The notes: generated by a model from the sequence alone, not told the origin. DNA of 64,000 nucleotides from Cristatella mucedo (GCA_009760855.2 WPIO01000001.1:21792501-21856500), one strand, 5' to 3'. Counted from the first letter of the stretch, positions 24,461 to 35,864 are shown. Program-made: numbers and translations.

Positions 24461-25006
24461 AAATAGCAGCTCAGGACCGCTGAAAAGAATGAGCCGTAGT
24501 CGGCAGTAGGAGAGTAATTGTCGTTGCATAAGAATTGTGGAAGCGAGTTCCACAGTCTAGGACCTGCAGAGCTAAAGCTTCTGTCGCCAACGGTCTTTAA
24601 GCAGAGGAATGGAGCAGCTAATTTATTGTCCATACAGGACCTGAGGGCACGAACAGGCTTAAACTGATGCAGCAGTTCAGCTAGGTACAAAGGAGCCAAG
24701 TCATGGCGGGCCTTGTGGGTCAGCATAAGAACTTTTCTCTGTAGCCGTTGATTAACCGGCAGCCACCCAAGGTCTTTCATCAAAGAAAACACGTGGTAAA
24801 ACCTCTGGGACTTGAAGACTAGCCTTGCAGCCATATTCATAGTCAGCTGCAGTGGCCTAATTGCTTTCTTTGGTAGCCTATCCAAAAGGGAATTACAATA
24901 ATCAAGCCGAGACAGAACTAAGGAGCTAGTTAAATGTTTTGCAAGCCACCGTGGAAGACAGATCCTAATCTTGGACAGAGATTGAACGTGATGGCTAGCC
25001 GTAGAA

Positions 25007-25046
25007 GAAAGCTTCATTCAGAAGCAGTCTTCTGAATGAAGCTTTC
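25007..25046. repeat. perfect 18-bp inverted repeat with 4-nt loop
   Basis: GAAAGCTTCATTCAGAAG, then CAGT, then the exact reverse complement. In the other L2-B copies (22555, 59430) only the second arm exists, so the first arm is extra sequence templated from its neighbour. Confidence 0.95.
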
Positions 25047-25671
25047 AAAATTGAGGCAGCTGTCGAAAACGACACCTAAATTTCGAGCACGCGGTGATGG
25101 TCGCACGACAGCATTAGCACAACTTGCACTCATGTTCCGACGCTTCAAAACGGACCTCTGACTCGCGTATTTCGCCTCTTGTTGCTGCGAAATTAAAATG
25201 TTAGGATCACTGCCAGTTCTGCGCATGCTCATTACCTCAGGGATTGCTGGCTGCAGAAAGGTTTTCCCGAAGCAGCGCTGCTAACCGAGTCTGCCGAACC
25301 GCACCGAGCGCCGCCCTCTCCATCCCACCACAAGGCGAGGATCTAGGCATTGTAAAGAACAACATAAGATTTTATTACATGCGTATACGCAGCAGGTAAG
25401 GATTAAAAGGATTTGTCTGTATATCATGCCTGTACCGAGCTGCCACACGATTGGACTCAAGCATCGACTTCCACATTAAAGCTCTCTCAAGATGTCGGTT
25501 TCTTCATGAAACATCAATAGCTAGAAAATAGAGTTTGTAAGCATTAAATTACAGAATAGCATCTCGTACGCAGTTTGGTACCCAGCAAAGTGAAAAGGTT
25601 CCGCAAGTGGTCTAGCTGCAGTGACAAGCAGTCAACTAAAGCATTTACTATAATAAAGCTGTGAGCTGTGT

Positions 25672-26952
25672 AATCCTATCTCAGTGGGAGACTCCATAGT
25701 ATTGACGTGAATGGATAAAGATCATCTGAGGTACCTCTGAAATATGGGGTACCTCAGGGCTCCGTGCTAGGTCCGCTTATTTTCACGGTTTATACTCTCC
25801 CTTTTGCTGATGTGATTGCCAAGCACAATCTAGGCTTTCACTTCTATGCGGATGACACTCAGTTGTACCTTTGCTTTGATCCCTCCCAGCCTTCGAGCAC
25901 CTCAAATTCTCTCAACTCACTTGCTACATGTATTGATGACATCCGCACATGGATGGCTGCAAATTTTCTAAAACTAAATGACGATAAAACTAACTTACTA
26001 GTTATGGGCAAACTCATTGTGATTCACAAATTGGAAAGGCTGAAACTCAAAATTAGCTCTGCCAGCATATATCCAGCTGAATTAGCTCGAAATCTAGGTG
26101 TCATATTCCAAAGCGACCTCTCGTTAGACGACCATATCAGATCCACAGTCAAATCTGCCTATTTTCAGCTTCATAACTTTGCTAAAATTTCGGCGGCTTG
26201 TTTAGGTTAGGATACCACATCTTAGTTGGTCCATGCATTCGTGACATCCCGTCTCAACTTCTGCAACTCACTGCTTACTGGCCTACCGGCATGTGCGATC
26301 AGGCGATTGCAGCTGGTGCAAAACTCCACAGCTAGGTTTGTCTGTCGTGAGCGTCGCAGTTGCCACATCACACCACTTCTCGCCGACCTGCACTGGCTAC
26401 CAGTCAAGCAACGGATTGACTTCAAGGTTTTGTCGCTCACTTTTAGGTCACTTCATCTTTTGGCTCCAGACTATCTCTCAGATATACTCCCCAATCAGGC
26501 CAAGCATCGTACCGCCCGCTTTTCGTAATCCAAAAGTCAACAAATACCCCGGACAAACCTCAAATCCAGTGGAGACCGTGCATTTAGTTCGTATGCTCGA
26601 AAAGCCTGAAACTTCCTCCCGACTTGCGTCAGAACATCCCCTGTCTTGACCACATTTAAAAAGAATTTAAAAACACACCTATTTAGGACATCATTTAGTG
26701 GGTCCCTGTGATTCGTCGTTCACGTGCTTATGCGTGCTGACACTGTGCATGCTGCCACCAACCACATTTGCATGCTGACCCTGTGCATGTCACCCCTAAC
26801 CATGTTATTCATTTTGTTTGTTTTTCAAGCATGATTTTACTTACCATTTAATTGCATTTCCCATTGCAGCAAATGTAAAGCGCCTAGAAAGAGAATGAGT
26901 TCTCTGAGGGCACTTTATCAAGTACATTATTATTATTATTATTATTATTATT
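25672..26952 (+). mobile_element. L2-A LINE, 5'-truncated (+)
   Basis: Contains a 148-codon open segment (25764-26210) with the RT YADD box ([15 protein letters not shown], residues 24-38), [16 protein letters not shown] and ELARNLGVIFQSDLSL, then in another frame [20 protein letters not shown] and [15 protein letters not shown], then the tail ending in (ATT)n at 26952. It is among the least damaged L2-A copies. The 5' truncation is just before the GYLRVPQG-like motif B region. Confidence 0.92.
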
Positions 26953-27315
26953 TAGCTTGCACATCCGTGATGATGTCTTTTTACAGTCATTCAATTGCTT
27001 GCTGTGCGTATTTTTGTGCGAAATTATTAACCGCCTCGTTCAGCTGCCAGAAACCGGGAGAGGCATAGTAGCTCACTAAGTTTACTTAAATATTATGGCC
27101 GCACGGAGGCTCCAACGGGCCCGGCTAGAATCTCGCCCCAGTTAAAGCGAGGAAGTCGGTCACGTGGCGAGATGGCGGCCCTGACCTTGGCTAGCGAATC
27201 AGTGCGCGGAGTTCCTCCTGCTGGGCGCGAGGCAACACGCTAGCCAATCGGAGCAAAGCGTTCCTGAGTCGCGGGCGACTATAGTTCCCGTTCCAGTTAG
27301 CAAGTGGCCCGAGTT

Positions 27316-27800
27316 ATGAATTACACGTTGCTGAGTACGGCTTCGTATGAGGGTCTCAAAAATGAGATTGAAATTCCTCTTGAATACCTTAAAACTCTCA
27401 CCCCATCCGGGCTCCCGCCTCACGACCTCTAGCTCAAACCTGGCGTGCCCATGATTTTGTTGCTCCTATCTCAATTCTGGGAAGGGGCTCTGCAACGGCA
27501 AAAGTCTCATAGCCCACAATGTGCATCACGGTCGTATTTTGGAAGCCTCCATAATCGGCGTTCAATTCGATGGCAATGTTGTCCATATCCCGGGCATCGC
27601 TCTCACCCCTAAGGACGGTGACTTCCCATTCGCCACGACTATCGACAAACCACAAAGACAGACGCTCGAAACAGTTGGAGTCTTTCCTGGGGGAGGATGT
27701 TATCGCTCCTGCCCAACTCTGCGTGGTCGCTTCACGCGTCAGTAATCCGCATACAATTTGCTTCGCTCTCAAAGGCTTTCCTCATTCTACGACGACAAAA
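27316..27800 (+). pseudogene. Helitron RepHel relic: C-terminal Pif1-like helicase
   Basis: The conserved C-terminal blocks of Helitron-encoded Pif1-family helicase appear in order: PLEYLKTLTPSGLPPHDL, then KPGVPMILLL, GLCNGKSLIAHNVHHGR after a frameshift, VHIPGIALTPKDGDFPF, TTIDKPQRQTLETVGVF (the motif usually reading NKAQGQTL) and, in another frame, LCVVASRVSNPHTICFAL (motif VI). An in-frame TAG follows HDL, about ten residues are deleted after FPF, and there are at least two frameshifts. Neither the Rep domain nor a 3' CTRR hairpin was found; 26953-27315 may contain more of the element but is unrecognisable to me. Confidence 0.88.
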
Positions 27801-27965
27801 AAGCAGTGTACCAAGAGGTAACAGAGTTTAAATTTAAGTATTGTATTTCTACTACGATTGAACGAATCGAGTCCATAGGCTCACTCGTGACGACAGAAAT
27901 ACATAGAGGTTGGTGGAATTACCCTCAGCTATAACATCTCTTACGAACCAACGCTGGCGAAGTAT

Positions 27966-28055
27966 TAATAATAATAATAATAAATTTGTCTAGCACTCTT
28001 CGAGAGCATAATCTCATTCAAGGCGCTTTAGATACACTGTAAAGGACAGACTACA
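27966..28055 (-). mobile_element. LINE 3' tail, divergent L2-like (minus)
   Basis: AATAATAATAATAATAAATT, then TTGTCTAGCACTCTTCGAG and CAAGGCGCTTTAGATAC. Organised like the L2-A tail but clearly different, so probably a third subfamily. Confidence 0.55.
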
Positions 28056-28704
28056 GCTACCTTAAAACCTCTGAAAAGCTGATGATTTCTTTTATTTTTG
28101 AGGTGGCTACGCCTTTGAATTCTAGACCAATAATTAGGTCTATAAGATCAAATTTCTGAATGCGTGCGCATCCTTTCATGAAATTCACCGCTAAAAGTAG
28201 CCTGCTGTCGCACTTGAAGACTAAGATCGACGTTTCGTCGACATTGATAAAGCCGATGAATTAAATAGGGCTGATGAAAAAAGTTTTTGCACCGTTATTT
28301 GATAGTAATTCAATGACTTTAATGACAATTTAATGAAAAACACGACGAACGAATTTTTTCCTCAACTTTATAAAGTCAATCAGCATGTCAATCTCCATGA
28401 TTTGCGAAGGATTTACATTATTTGACACAGCCCTAATGCGGATTAGAGCTCACTATGACGTTCTTCAGAACAGACGGTAGGGACTCAAAGACACTTCAGC
28501 AGTACGTTCGCTCACGGTTTGACCGGAAAATTATAAGTTACAGCCGATTCCGAAGACTTAAAACTCCCCACGTGAGCTTCAGTTTTGAGCAAGAAATTGA
28601 GAGATACAGAAAGCGTCACACAGATGGCTTACATGCCCTTTGAACTTTTGATCTATATTTTAGAATTGCTTCATTGCTTAAGCTGTTTTGGCTTCGAAGA
28701 TGAG

Positions 28705-28815
28705 CGCACACCATTCAACTGCATTTCCCATTGCAGCAAATGTAAAGCGCCTAGAAAGAGATTGAGTTCTCCGAGGGCGCTTTATCAAGTGCATTATTAT
28801 TATTATTATTATTAA
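28705..28815 (+). mobile_element. L2-A 3' tail (+)
   Basis: CACCATTCAACTGCATTTCC, AAATGTAAAGCGCCTAGAAA, GGGCGCTTTATCAAGTGC, (ATT)n ending at 28815. 28056-28700 to its left is unassigned. Confidence 0.88.
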
Positions 28816-29079
28816 GCTCGCAGCACGAGCTAATTCGGATGTGCTGCTACGAGAACGGGAATCAAATTCTTGGGCGTCAAGATCGGGGCTGCTGATCTCG
28901 CAATCGAAGAAACTGGGCCACAGTTTCCGCGAAGCGGAATAATTAAAGTCCTTATCTATCTTATCTTATCCTTATCGTCCGCCGCCTGGGACACGGTCAA
29001 GTAGGAAAAACGAGGAGCGGTCGGCACAGTGCTCCGTCGTATCTAGCACGAAAACCGCGCCCCCGTCGTAGTGGGCTGT

Positions 29080-29185
29080 ATAATAGTAGCAATAATCATA
29101 ATACGCTTGATATAGCTCCCTCAGAGAAATCGATCTCTTAGGCACTTCGCATTTGCTACAAAGGAAGCGCGATCGAATGCATCGC
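29080..29185 (-). mobile_element. L2-A 3' tail (minus)
   Basis: AATAATCATAATACGCTTG, CCCTCAGAGAAATCGATCTC, TTAGGCACTTCGCATTTGCT. Confidence 0.75.
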
Positions 29186-29247
29186 AGTGTGCTGGTTTGT
29201 TCTGCTACTGCGTTGACTTGAAGAAACTCTGGAAACAAGCTTAAGGG

Positions 29248-29287
29248 CAGCACCTGGGTTCCCCTCGCAGCACCTGGGTTTCCCTCG
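29248..29287. repeat. 20-bp tandem duplication
   Basis: CAGCACCTGGGTTCCCCTCG followed directly by the same unit with one substitution, within a CpG-rich unassigned region (29280-29640). Confidence 0.95.
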
Positions 29288-30129
29288 CATTAAGATCCAT
29301 CGTCACAATGCTCAGCAACCCTGACGACGGCAGCCGCCGAGTCGAGCACATCCTATCTCCTCGGTGTCGCTGAAATGAATTAGCTGCACCGAAGCGGTGC
29401 GTGCTAAGCGGCGTGCAGTCATACTCTTGCAGCAATGAATACGCTGTTTCCACAAACGGGCAGAAGGCATCGAGGGCCCTAACGCACAACCGCGCGCGCG
29501 AGTAAGCTGTTCTAGAATACCACACTGTTTGTGCGGATCGGTACTGGCGTGTGGAGTAGCTCACCTCGGCATTCGTAGTAGCAGCGAGGACTCGCAGGTG
29601 CGAGGATGAAAGGCGATGCCTGCTCAAGAAAAGTTTAGTTATTATCCTACCTTTACTAAGCCCTTGGACGTCAAGCTTCTTGAAGCGCCAGCACAAGCCA
29701 TCAGTTGCCGCGAGAAGATGAAGGCTGAAGACCGAATGTCAGTAGCCTCCCAACGGCTTCTGAGTTTCGCAGTTCCTATGTAGAATAATCTAGGAAAAGA
29801 TTAAAGTAGTCTGTGCTGGGAAAAAATCGATCTCGTACTCACGCGTCTCGTGATCCTTGCATCTTTAATTGAGGCACCTCCGCCTACAATGAACGCGAAC
29901 AGCAATCAGTTATGCAACGAAGCTAAAACTCTATCTCCAGCAGCCAGTTAGGATGATAAAGTAGATTTATCACGACAACGATATCTTATAATGTGTATCT
30001 AAAGCCCAATGTACGAATTCACTAAGGCGCGCGAAAACAACCTTTTGGTTTCGAAATGCTGCATGTGAATTTTCTGTACTTTACAGTGTTACGAACTAAG
30101 TGTGCTGCTTTTACGTCCGGTCAGAACTA

Positions 30130-30460
30130 GGCCGCAAACACTGCGCTCGTAACGGTGCTAGTCTCAGCCGACAAGCGACGAATACTGGTGACACCTGAAC
30201 CTTGAAGCACGGCTAATTACTTTTAGGTGCTGCACCAATGTACACAAGTACGCCGGCAATAGCAAAAACACGGTAGCGACGAAGAGCGCTCATACCTTAG
30301 CCTATTAAATCCGTACCTACAATGCGACAACTTTATTTGACTTCAGTAAATGGTTACAGGCGTTAACCAGAGGTCATAACGTAAACCGATGGCTCTGTGT
30401 CCTAGAGCTAAAGTCAGCTCCAATGCCGATACCCCGAGTCTCGAATCCTGACTGCCCGCC
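30130..30460 (+). repeat. GC-rich dispersed repeat, copy 3
   Basis: Shares with 14500-14690 and 20945-21230 the ordered motifs TCAGCCGAC, GCGACGAATACTGGTGAC, AGGTGCTGCACCAATG, GCGACGAAGAGCGCTC, ACCTTAGCC and, with copy 2, TCAGCTCCAATGCC. No coding potential, tail or terminal repeat was recognised. Family unknown. Confidence 0.65.
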
Positions 30461-30840
30461 TATCTCAAGGCACCCGCTTTTGCCGTTGAATCCATCAGGT
30501 ACACTGGAAAAATGGCTTCGTGCCGGAAAGCTAATATTGCCCAATGAGCAAGTGCAGCATTGTCGCCATGGAAGCTCCTTGATTCATTTCTATTTTCTAG
30601 CATTCGATATGAGCATTTTCCTTCCTATACCGGAAATAGAGAGTGAGATGAAAGTTAGATGCTACTCAGGTCAGGAGAATCTAAGCTAACCGACGGCAAC
30701 GACGGTGCAACTGTTCTAGAGCGACCATTAACAAGAACAATAAATAATGCTAACAAATTGTTTTAAAATGCAATTTAAAATTCGCTTCGTCAGTGAATGT
30801 GCCTGATCTATGGTATTCTTAGTTTATGGGTCAATGACGT

Positions 30841-31475
30841 TAATAATAATAATAATAATAATAATGATGATGCACTTGATAAAGCGCCCTCAGAGAACAC
30901 AATCTCTTTCTAGGCGCTTTACATTTGCTGCAAAGGAAAACGTGATTAATATCATGTGAGTAATATCATGCTTGATTAACAACAAGAATAACCTGCTTAG
31001 GGGTGACATGCACAGGGTCAGCATGCGAATGTGGTTAGTGGCAGCATGCACAGTGTCAGCACGCATAAGCACATTAAGGACGAATAACAGGGACCCACTA
31101 AATGCTGTCCTAAATAGGTGTGTTTTTAAATTCTTTTTAAATGTGGTCAAGACAGGGGATGTTCTGACGCAAGTCGGGAGGAAGTTCCAGGCTTTTGGAG
31201 CATACGAACTAAATGCACGGTCTCCACTGGATTTGAGGTTTGTCCGGGGTATTTGTTGACTTTTGGATTACGAAAAGCGGGTGGTACGATGCTTGGCCTG
31301 ATTGGGGAGTATATCTGAGAGATAGTCTGGAGCCAAAGAAGGAAGTGACCTAAAAGTGAGCGACAAAACCTTGAAGTCAATCCGTTGCTTGACTGGTAGC
31401 CAGTGCAGGTCGGCGAGAAGTGGTGTAATGTGGCAACTGCGACGCTCACGACAGACAAACCTAGCTGCGAAGTTT
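30841..31475 (-). mobile_element. L2-A RT C terminus and 3' tail (minus)
   Basis: From an (ATA)n tail at 30841, through AAAGCGCCCTCAGAGAACAC, to a minus-strand frame equivalent to [19 protein letters not shown]. It is very similar to the + copy at 26350-26950, including the variant AATACCCCGGACAAACC region, so the two are close relatives. Confidence 0.9.
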
Positions 31476-31599
31476 TTATGTTTTATTTATTTTTATTTAT
31501 TTTACATTTATTGCCGTGTTATTCTCACAACGGCCAGTTTATGGCTTAGATTTATTTATAGCCCAGCAGAATTTATGGCTCTACTGTCTGGTGGTGAGT

Positions 31600-31775
31600 G
31601 TTGGTGAGCCGTCATGGCTCACTAGGTAAGGCGGTTGCTTTTCACCACCTCGGCCCCGAGGTCGTGGGTTCGAATCCTGCTGTGGGCGATCCTTTATTGC
31701 CACTGCAAGCGGTGGGGATAGCCGTAAAAGCTCTTCTGTCGCTATGCAAAAAGGGGGGCTGTTAAATCAGCTAGT
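31600..31775 (+). mobile_element. SINE2, best-preserved copy
   Basis: GTCATGGCTCACTAGGTAAG and GGCGGTTGC resemble a pol III box A region; GTGGGTTCGAATCC is a near-consensus box B about 50 bp downstream. The body continues GCTGTGGGCGATCC, CACTGCAAGCGGTGGGGATA and AAAAGCTCTTCTGTCGC, and ends GGCTGTTAAAT. Two other copies in the window share head and body, which defines a dispersed family. Confidence 0.82.
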
Positions 31776-31809
31776 TTTTTTTTAAATAACGGCCTGCTAG
31801 AGCACAGTC

Positions 31810-31945
31810 AGTTCCGACAAGAACGCCAGGCAAGAACGCCAGGCGATCGCGTACTAGCTCGCTGCGGCATCCGTGTGAATAAACGTCTGTTTGAGCCCGC
31901 TCTGAAGTTCTGCGTGGTGTCGCGCCGTGCGGTTTGGAGACCCTC
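31810..31945 (+). other. possible LTR end remnant
   Basis: A CpG-rich stretch with AATAAA (31879), a short tandem duplication of AAGAACGCCAGGC, and a CTACA end resembles the R-U5 part of an LTR. No second copy was found in the window, so this is weak. Confidence 0.2.
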
Positions 31946-32004
31946 AAACTACAGTGAATAACAGTATAATTTTAATAATGACGCTACTGCGTTACGTATA
32001 CCGA

Positions 32005-32140
32005 AGTTAGTTCGCCACAACCAAGGTCAAGGTGATTGCCTTTGATGTACGAGGTCGTGGGCTCGAGCCCAAAGCACACACGATGTGCCCGAATAGAGAT
32101 TAAGCTTTTCAGGCGCAGTAAAAACCAATGATTTATTATT
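32005..32140 (+). mobile_element. SINE1 copy (+)
   Basis: CCAAGGTCAAGGTGATTGCC, ACGAGGTCGTGGGCTCGAGC, GTGCCCGAATAGAGATTAAG, CAGGCGCAGTAAAA. The B box is well preserved. Confidence 0.78.
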
Positions 32141-33264
32141 TTGTTGTTAAATATGGCTGCCCTGGCGCCGAGAGCACGACAAACATAAAAAAGGAAAAGC
32201 AAATAAGAAGTTAAAAATATAGCTGTTCTATTAGATACACGTGTAATTTGGTGCATCCAACAGGTCAACAAGTTGCTGGCTTGCCGATAGCTCTAGAGTG
32301 TTGGTATTTACGACTCACATTCACGCTGTTACGAACGAACTAGCACTGCTCATACAGTTAAGAATAAATTCATCCTACAGTTTTTGCCACATACAGGAAG
32401 CTGGATTTCCACTGCTTCAGCCATGACAAAAACTCCCATAAAACTCGAAGCCCAAATTAGAACTATTACTGTTATTATATTAGTAAAATTATCAGAGTTA
32501 GGATTTTTTACCTTAATGATTCACCAAAACTATTGGGTAAGCCACTTCCCGACTGGAACAATCCTAATCCGGCTATGCTGCACACTGTAGCAGGCCCTAT
32601 AGCAATTTGAGCGGCAGTTTGATTAAACCTCTTTATGACACTATCGCATGCGCGAACAACAGGGGAACTTAACAGAACTACTGGAGCCACATCCGGGTAC
32701 ACTAGGCTACGGGGACGTAGGAAACACGTAGGAAGCCTTCCTGACGTGGGAGGATCCTCGTGGACTTAAGCAATCATGAAGACGGCAGCAATCCACACAA
32801 AATAACAACCAAGATGACATCGGCAAGACATTGGCTGCAGTCATGATGATTCACTAGCTTGGCTCATCTCAGCTCGCCCCGAGGGTTCCAGCACACAGAG
32901 GGGGTATAGGAACAAAATACTACCGCGGAATATTGTATATTTGGCGGTTTCCATGTAGCGAAACTGCGGAATATACAAGCCATAAAAGTGAGCTTGCTTA
33001 CCTATTGCCAGGCTCGGGCATTTGATTTTCATGGCTTTCTGTGGGTGGCAGAGTTGTCGGAGAATGCCAGACATCCTATGGATGTATCCTGAGCGTGGCA
33101 GAGAGCGCCAGCTACCACGAATAACACCAACGAGCCTGTCGTAACCAAATGCGAAGAGGAAAAGCATCGAACATCCGGGCTCGAGCTCCAAGGCCAGGCC
33201 TCGGTCTTGCCAGTGACATTTATCATATTACAGCCGTCCCAGGCCACTGTACTTTGCCTGGGTG

Positions 33265-33266
<2 letters not shown>

Positions 33267-33332
<66 letters not shown>
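33267..33332. repeat. (AT)n microsatellite
   Basis: Thirty-three AT dinucleotides, self-complementary and able to form a cruciform. Confidence 0.97.
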
Positions 33333-33335
<3 letters not shown>

Positions 33336-33379
33336 ACTGTTCTAATGGTCAAAAGACATAGTCTAAAGGGTTTTAATAA

Positions 33380-34044
33380 TCTGGCTGATGGCTCCTCAGA
33401 TCTTTGCCCTTTGACACCAATACCCTAGAGTCTGCCACTGACATAGGACCTAGCGATTGCAATGCAGTGCCAGTAATGCCGAGGCGAGATGAAAGGCTCT
33501 CTAAAGTGAATTGGGGATCAATAGAATCACAGGCCGTGGAACGATCGGAGAGACTTGATCTAAGTCTGCATTCCTGAGAAAGCCGTTATACACTCAATGC
33601 AATTTTGAATCTATGGTATGATCAGCTCTAAAATCAGACTGGAAATTTCTAGGTTTGGAGGTTCAATATAAAAGAGATAGTCTGCCACGACTCATTCCCT
33701 TGTCATAGAAAGACTGGCAGTTCGGAGGGTTGGCGAAAGTTGCATAAGGTCTCTTGGCGTAGTGTTGCTTTCTTAATAAGTGGCCTCATTAATGACCGCA
33801 GATTTTTTGAAAGTTTAAGGAACTAGACTTGAGGATGCGGACATGTTTATTATGTTTGCTATGCATGGCAGCAGGAGATATATTCATAGCAGAATTAAGA
33901 CGTTGGGAATAGCCTCTAGAGGGCTAATAGTCTACATCGATTGGGAGAAAAATTTCAGGGTGAGGTTACTCTTGGCAGACTTGAATACGCACGGACATTG
34001 AGGTACTGCAAGAAGTTGAGTGGGAGGATTCCTAGGGGAATACT

Positions 34045-34124
<80 letters not shown>

Positions 34125-34440
34125 TGAGAGAGAAGTCCTATTGGGATTATTCTACGCAAGGCATGGGGTCTCTGATCTTGTCTAGCTTGCAGACAAAGGA
34201 ACCTAGAGGAGCGATCTGCTAGATCACCACAAGGATTACTTGGTGAGGAACTAACCTGAGAGCAACTTAGGAGAAGGTTGATGGCAGAGATCAGCATTTT
34301 CGGATTGAAGATTTTTCATTCGACAATGTTTTTAATGGAGCCAGACTGGGCCTTCGCTACGAGAGATCGGTATGATCAATACTAGTGCTTGTGTGCCTAT
34401 CGGTTGGCAGTCAGTCCTGATCTTTGGAATTACCACCGAG
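33380..34440 (-). mobile_element. L2-A 5' RT segment (minus) carrying a (GA)n expansion
   Basis: Parallels 50640-51480 of the long L2-A copy in the same order: the ATAGGACCT/ATACGACCT segment, a GTTATA-containing segment, TAGTGTTGCTTTCT, ATGCATGGCAGCAGSAG, GAYTGGGA, and TCTGATCTTGTCTA. The (GA)n tract at 34048-34119 replaces or expands sequence in this segment. Strongly decayed. Confidence 0.75.
34048..34119. repeat. (GA)n microsatellite
   Basis: Thirty-six uninterrupted GA dinucleotides within LINE sequence. Apparent open frames here encode only Arg-Glu or Ser-Leu alternation. Confidence 0.97.
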
Positions 34441-34805
34441 TTAGGAATGTCCACTTTTGTGATAGATGGAGAGCGCTTCAGTCGCTGAGTTATTTGGGTT
34501 ACACTGTCTGCGCCGCTCCTTGATGGATGGATCGTGCGAGCGTTCAGTGCCACCCAGAAGTCGGTGTTTTGTCATTCTAGTGGGCTGTGCCGTCCCTGGA
34601 TGGAAGTGGCATGCTAGCGTGCCGCCGTGCCGCTCGATGATTGGTGTGGCGAGGAGCAGACGCAGGAAGCAAAGGCTAGTCTGGTGGGCGAGAGGGTCGA
34701 AGCGAGACGTGGTTTCACTTGCTCCATGCATATTTGAATAAACCGAGTTATCGGTCGCCCGCAGGCGTTCTGCGCTGCCCGTGACGGCGACTGAAAAGCA
34801 TAAAT

Positions 34806-34900
34806 AAGAATAATAATAATGCACTTGATAAAGCGCCCACGGAGAACTCAATCTCTTTCCAGGGGGCTTTACATTTGCTGCAAAGCAAATGCGATCGATA
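34806..34900 (-). mobile_element. L2-A 3' tail (minus)
   Basis: AATAATAATAATGCACTTG, AAAGCGCCCACGGAGAACTC, CTTTACATTTGCTGCAAAG; truncated after about 95 bp. Confidence 0.85.
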
Positions 34901-35804
34901 AAGTCTCCATCGGCGGGCAGGCTACCTAACAGTCACTCTGAAGGAGCCACGCTAAAGTCAGACCTTTAGCGACCAGCGACTAGCCTTTTGGCACCGCCTG
35001 GGCATTGCCAATACCCAATGCCCACAACCTGGTGTCAGACTCGTGCCTCCTCCCTCCGCGGGTCAGCCGTTGACGAACGGCAAAGCGCTGCCGCCCGCGG
35101 GCAGAGGACGCGGGATGAATGCTCTTTCGTGTGAATCGAGAGACACAAGAAGATGTAGACGAGACAGAGACACTGGCATACATCACATCAGAACGGAGAA
35201 AAATTGACATCAACCCTCTTTGATTGGCCAGTCGGTTAGCGCTCAATGAGCCAAGCCTATCGCACCAATTAAGAAGAAAGCGTACCGTGGCCAAGGACTT
35301 TTGCTGCTCCACTGCGATCGCATCCTTAACTTTACGATATTCCTTCTAAACCTATTCTCAACCAATAAATAATTTATCACTGGACGATTGTTGCATGTCT
35401 GTAGATTTATAATGCTCCTTCAACAGCACGTACGCGAGAGCAGGCAGAACGCCGAAGCTGGCTCCTTTGACACAATTCCTGCAGGTGCCTATAGCACTCC
35501 TCAACCTCCTCAACGAAGCCGTTCTCTCCTAGGCCGACGTTTCAACACCCGTTTGCCCTTCCAGCCACAGCTCATCCCGGTGGATTAGCGGAAGGACAAA
35601 GCCGGCCTGCGCCCAAGCCGCAGCCGCCAGACCGAAGCTAGGCCCTGGCCCGTCCCTAGGCCACATCCACCAGCTGTTCGATCCTGGGTTGGTGGAGGGC
35701 ATTGGTGGTCTGTCTGCACCGATCGAGTGCCGGCGTGCCTAGTGAGCTAGAATTATGCACATACAAATACACTGAAACACAAAACACACTGTCAACGATC
35801 AGAG

Positions 35805-35810
<6 letters not shown>

Positions 35811-35864
<54 letters not shown>
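35811..35864. repeat. (AG)n microsatellite
   Basis: Twenty-seven uninterrupted AG dinucleotides. The flanks (34900-37290) are unassigned; a CpG-rich stretch occurs at 35000-35110. Confidence 0.97.

Larger units (their letters stand above)
23785..25113 (-). mobile_element. L2-B LINE (minus), split by an L2-A insertion
   Basis: 23785-23993 is the L2-B 3' tail (AATGTAATTAATGTATCTCC, GAAGGAGAGTTTTGTATAGC). After the inserted L2-A (23994-24460), minus-strand L2-B continues: NSLPQFLCNDNYSPTADYG, RSFSSAGPRLW, KALGWLPV-like, SRLDYCNSLLDRLP, KIRICLPRWLAKHLTSSL. It contains a 200-codon open frame that fuses into the insertion, and ends near 25113 beyond a perfect inverted repeat. Confidence 0.9.

Noticed and set aside
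24415-25017. A single 200-residue gene on the minus strand
   Set aside because: The frame is the L2-B RT C terminus running into the inserted (ATT)n; it is LINE debris.
32384-32640. Possible mitochondrial-like insert
   Set aside because: AT-rich text looked mitochondrial at first glance, but no conserved protein or rRNA block could be read in any frame.
33029-33428. Open frames of alternating Ile-Tyr
   Set aside because: They are translations of the (AT)n microsatellite, not genes.
33941-34297. Open frames of alternating Arg-Glu or Ser-Leu, also at 35656-35935
   Set aside because: They are translations of (GA)n microsatellites.
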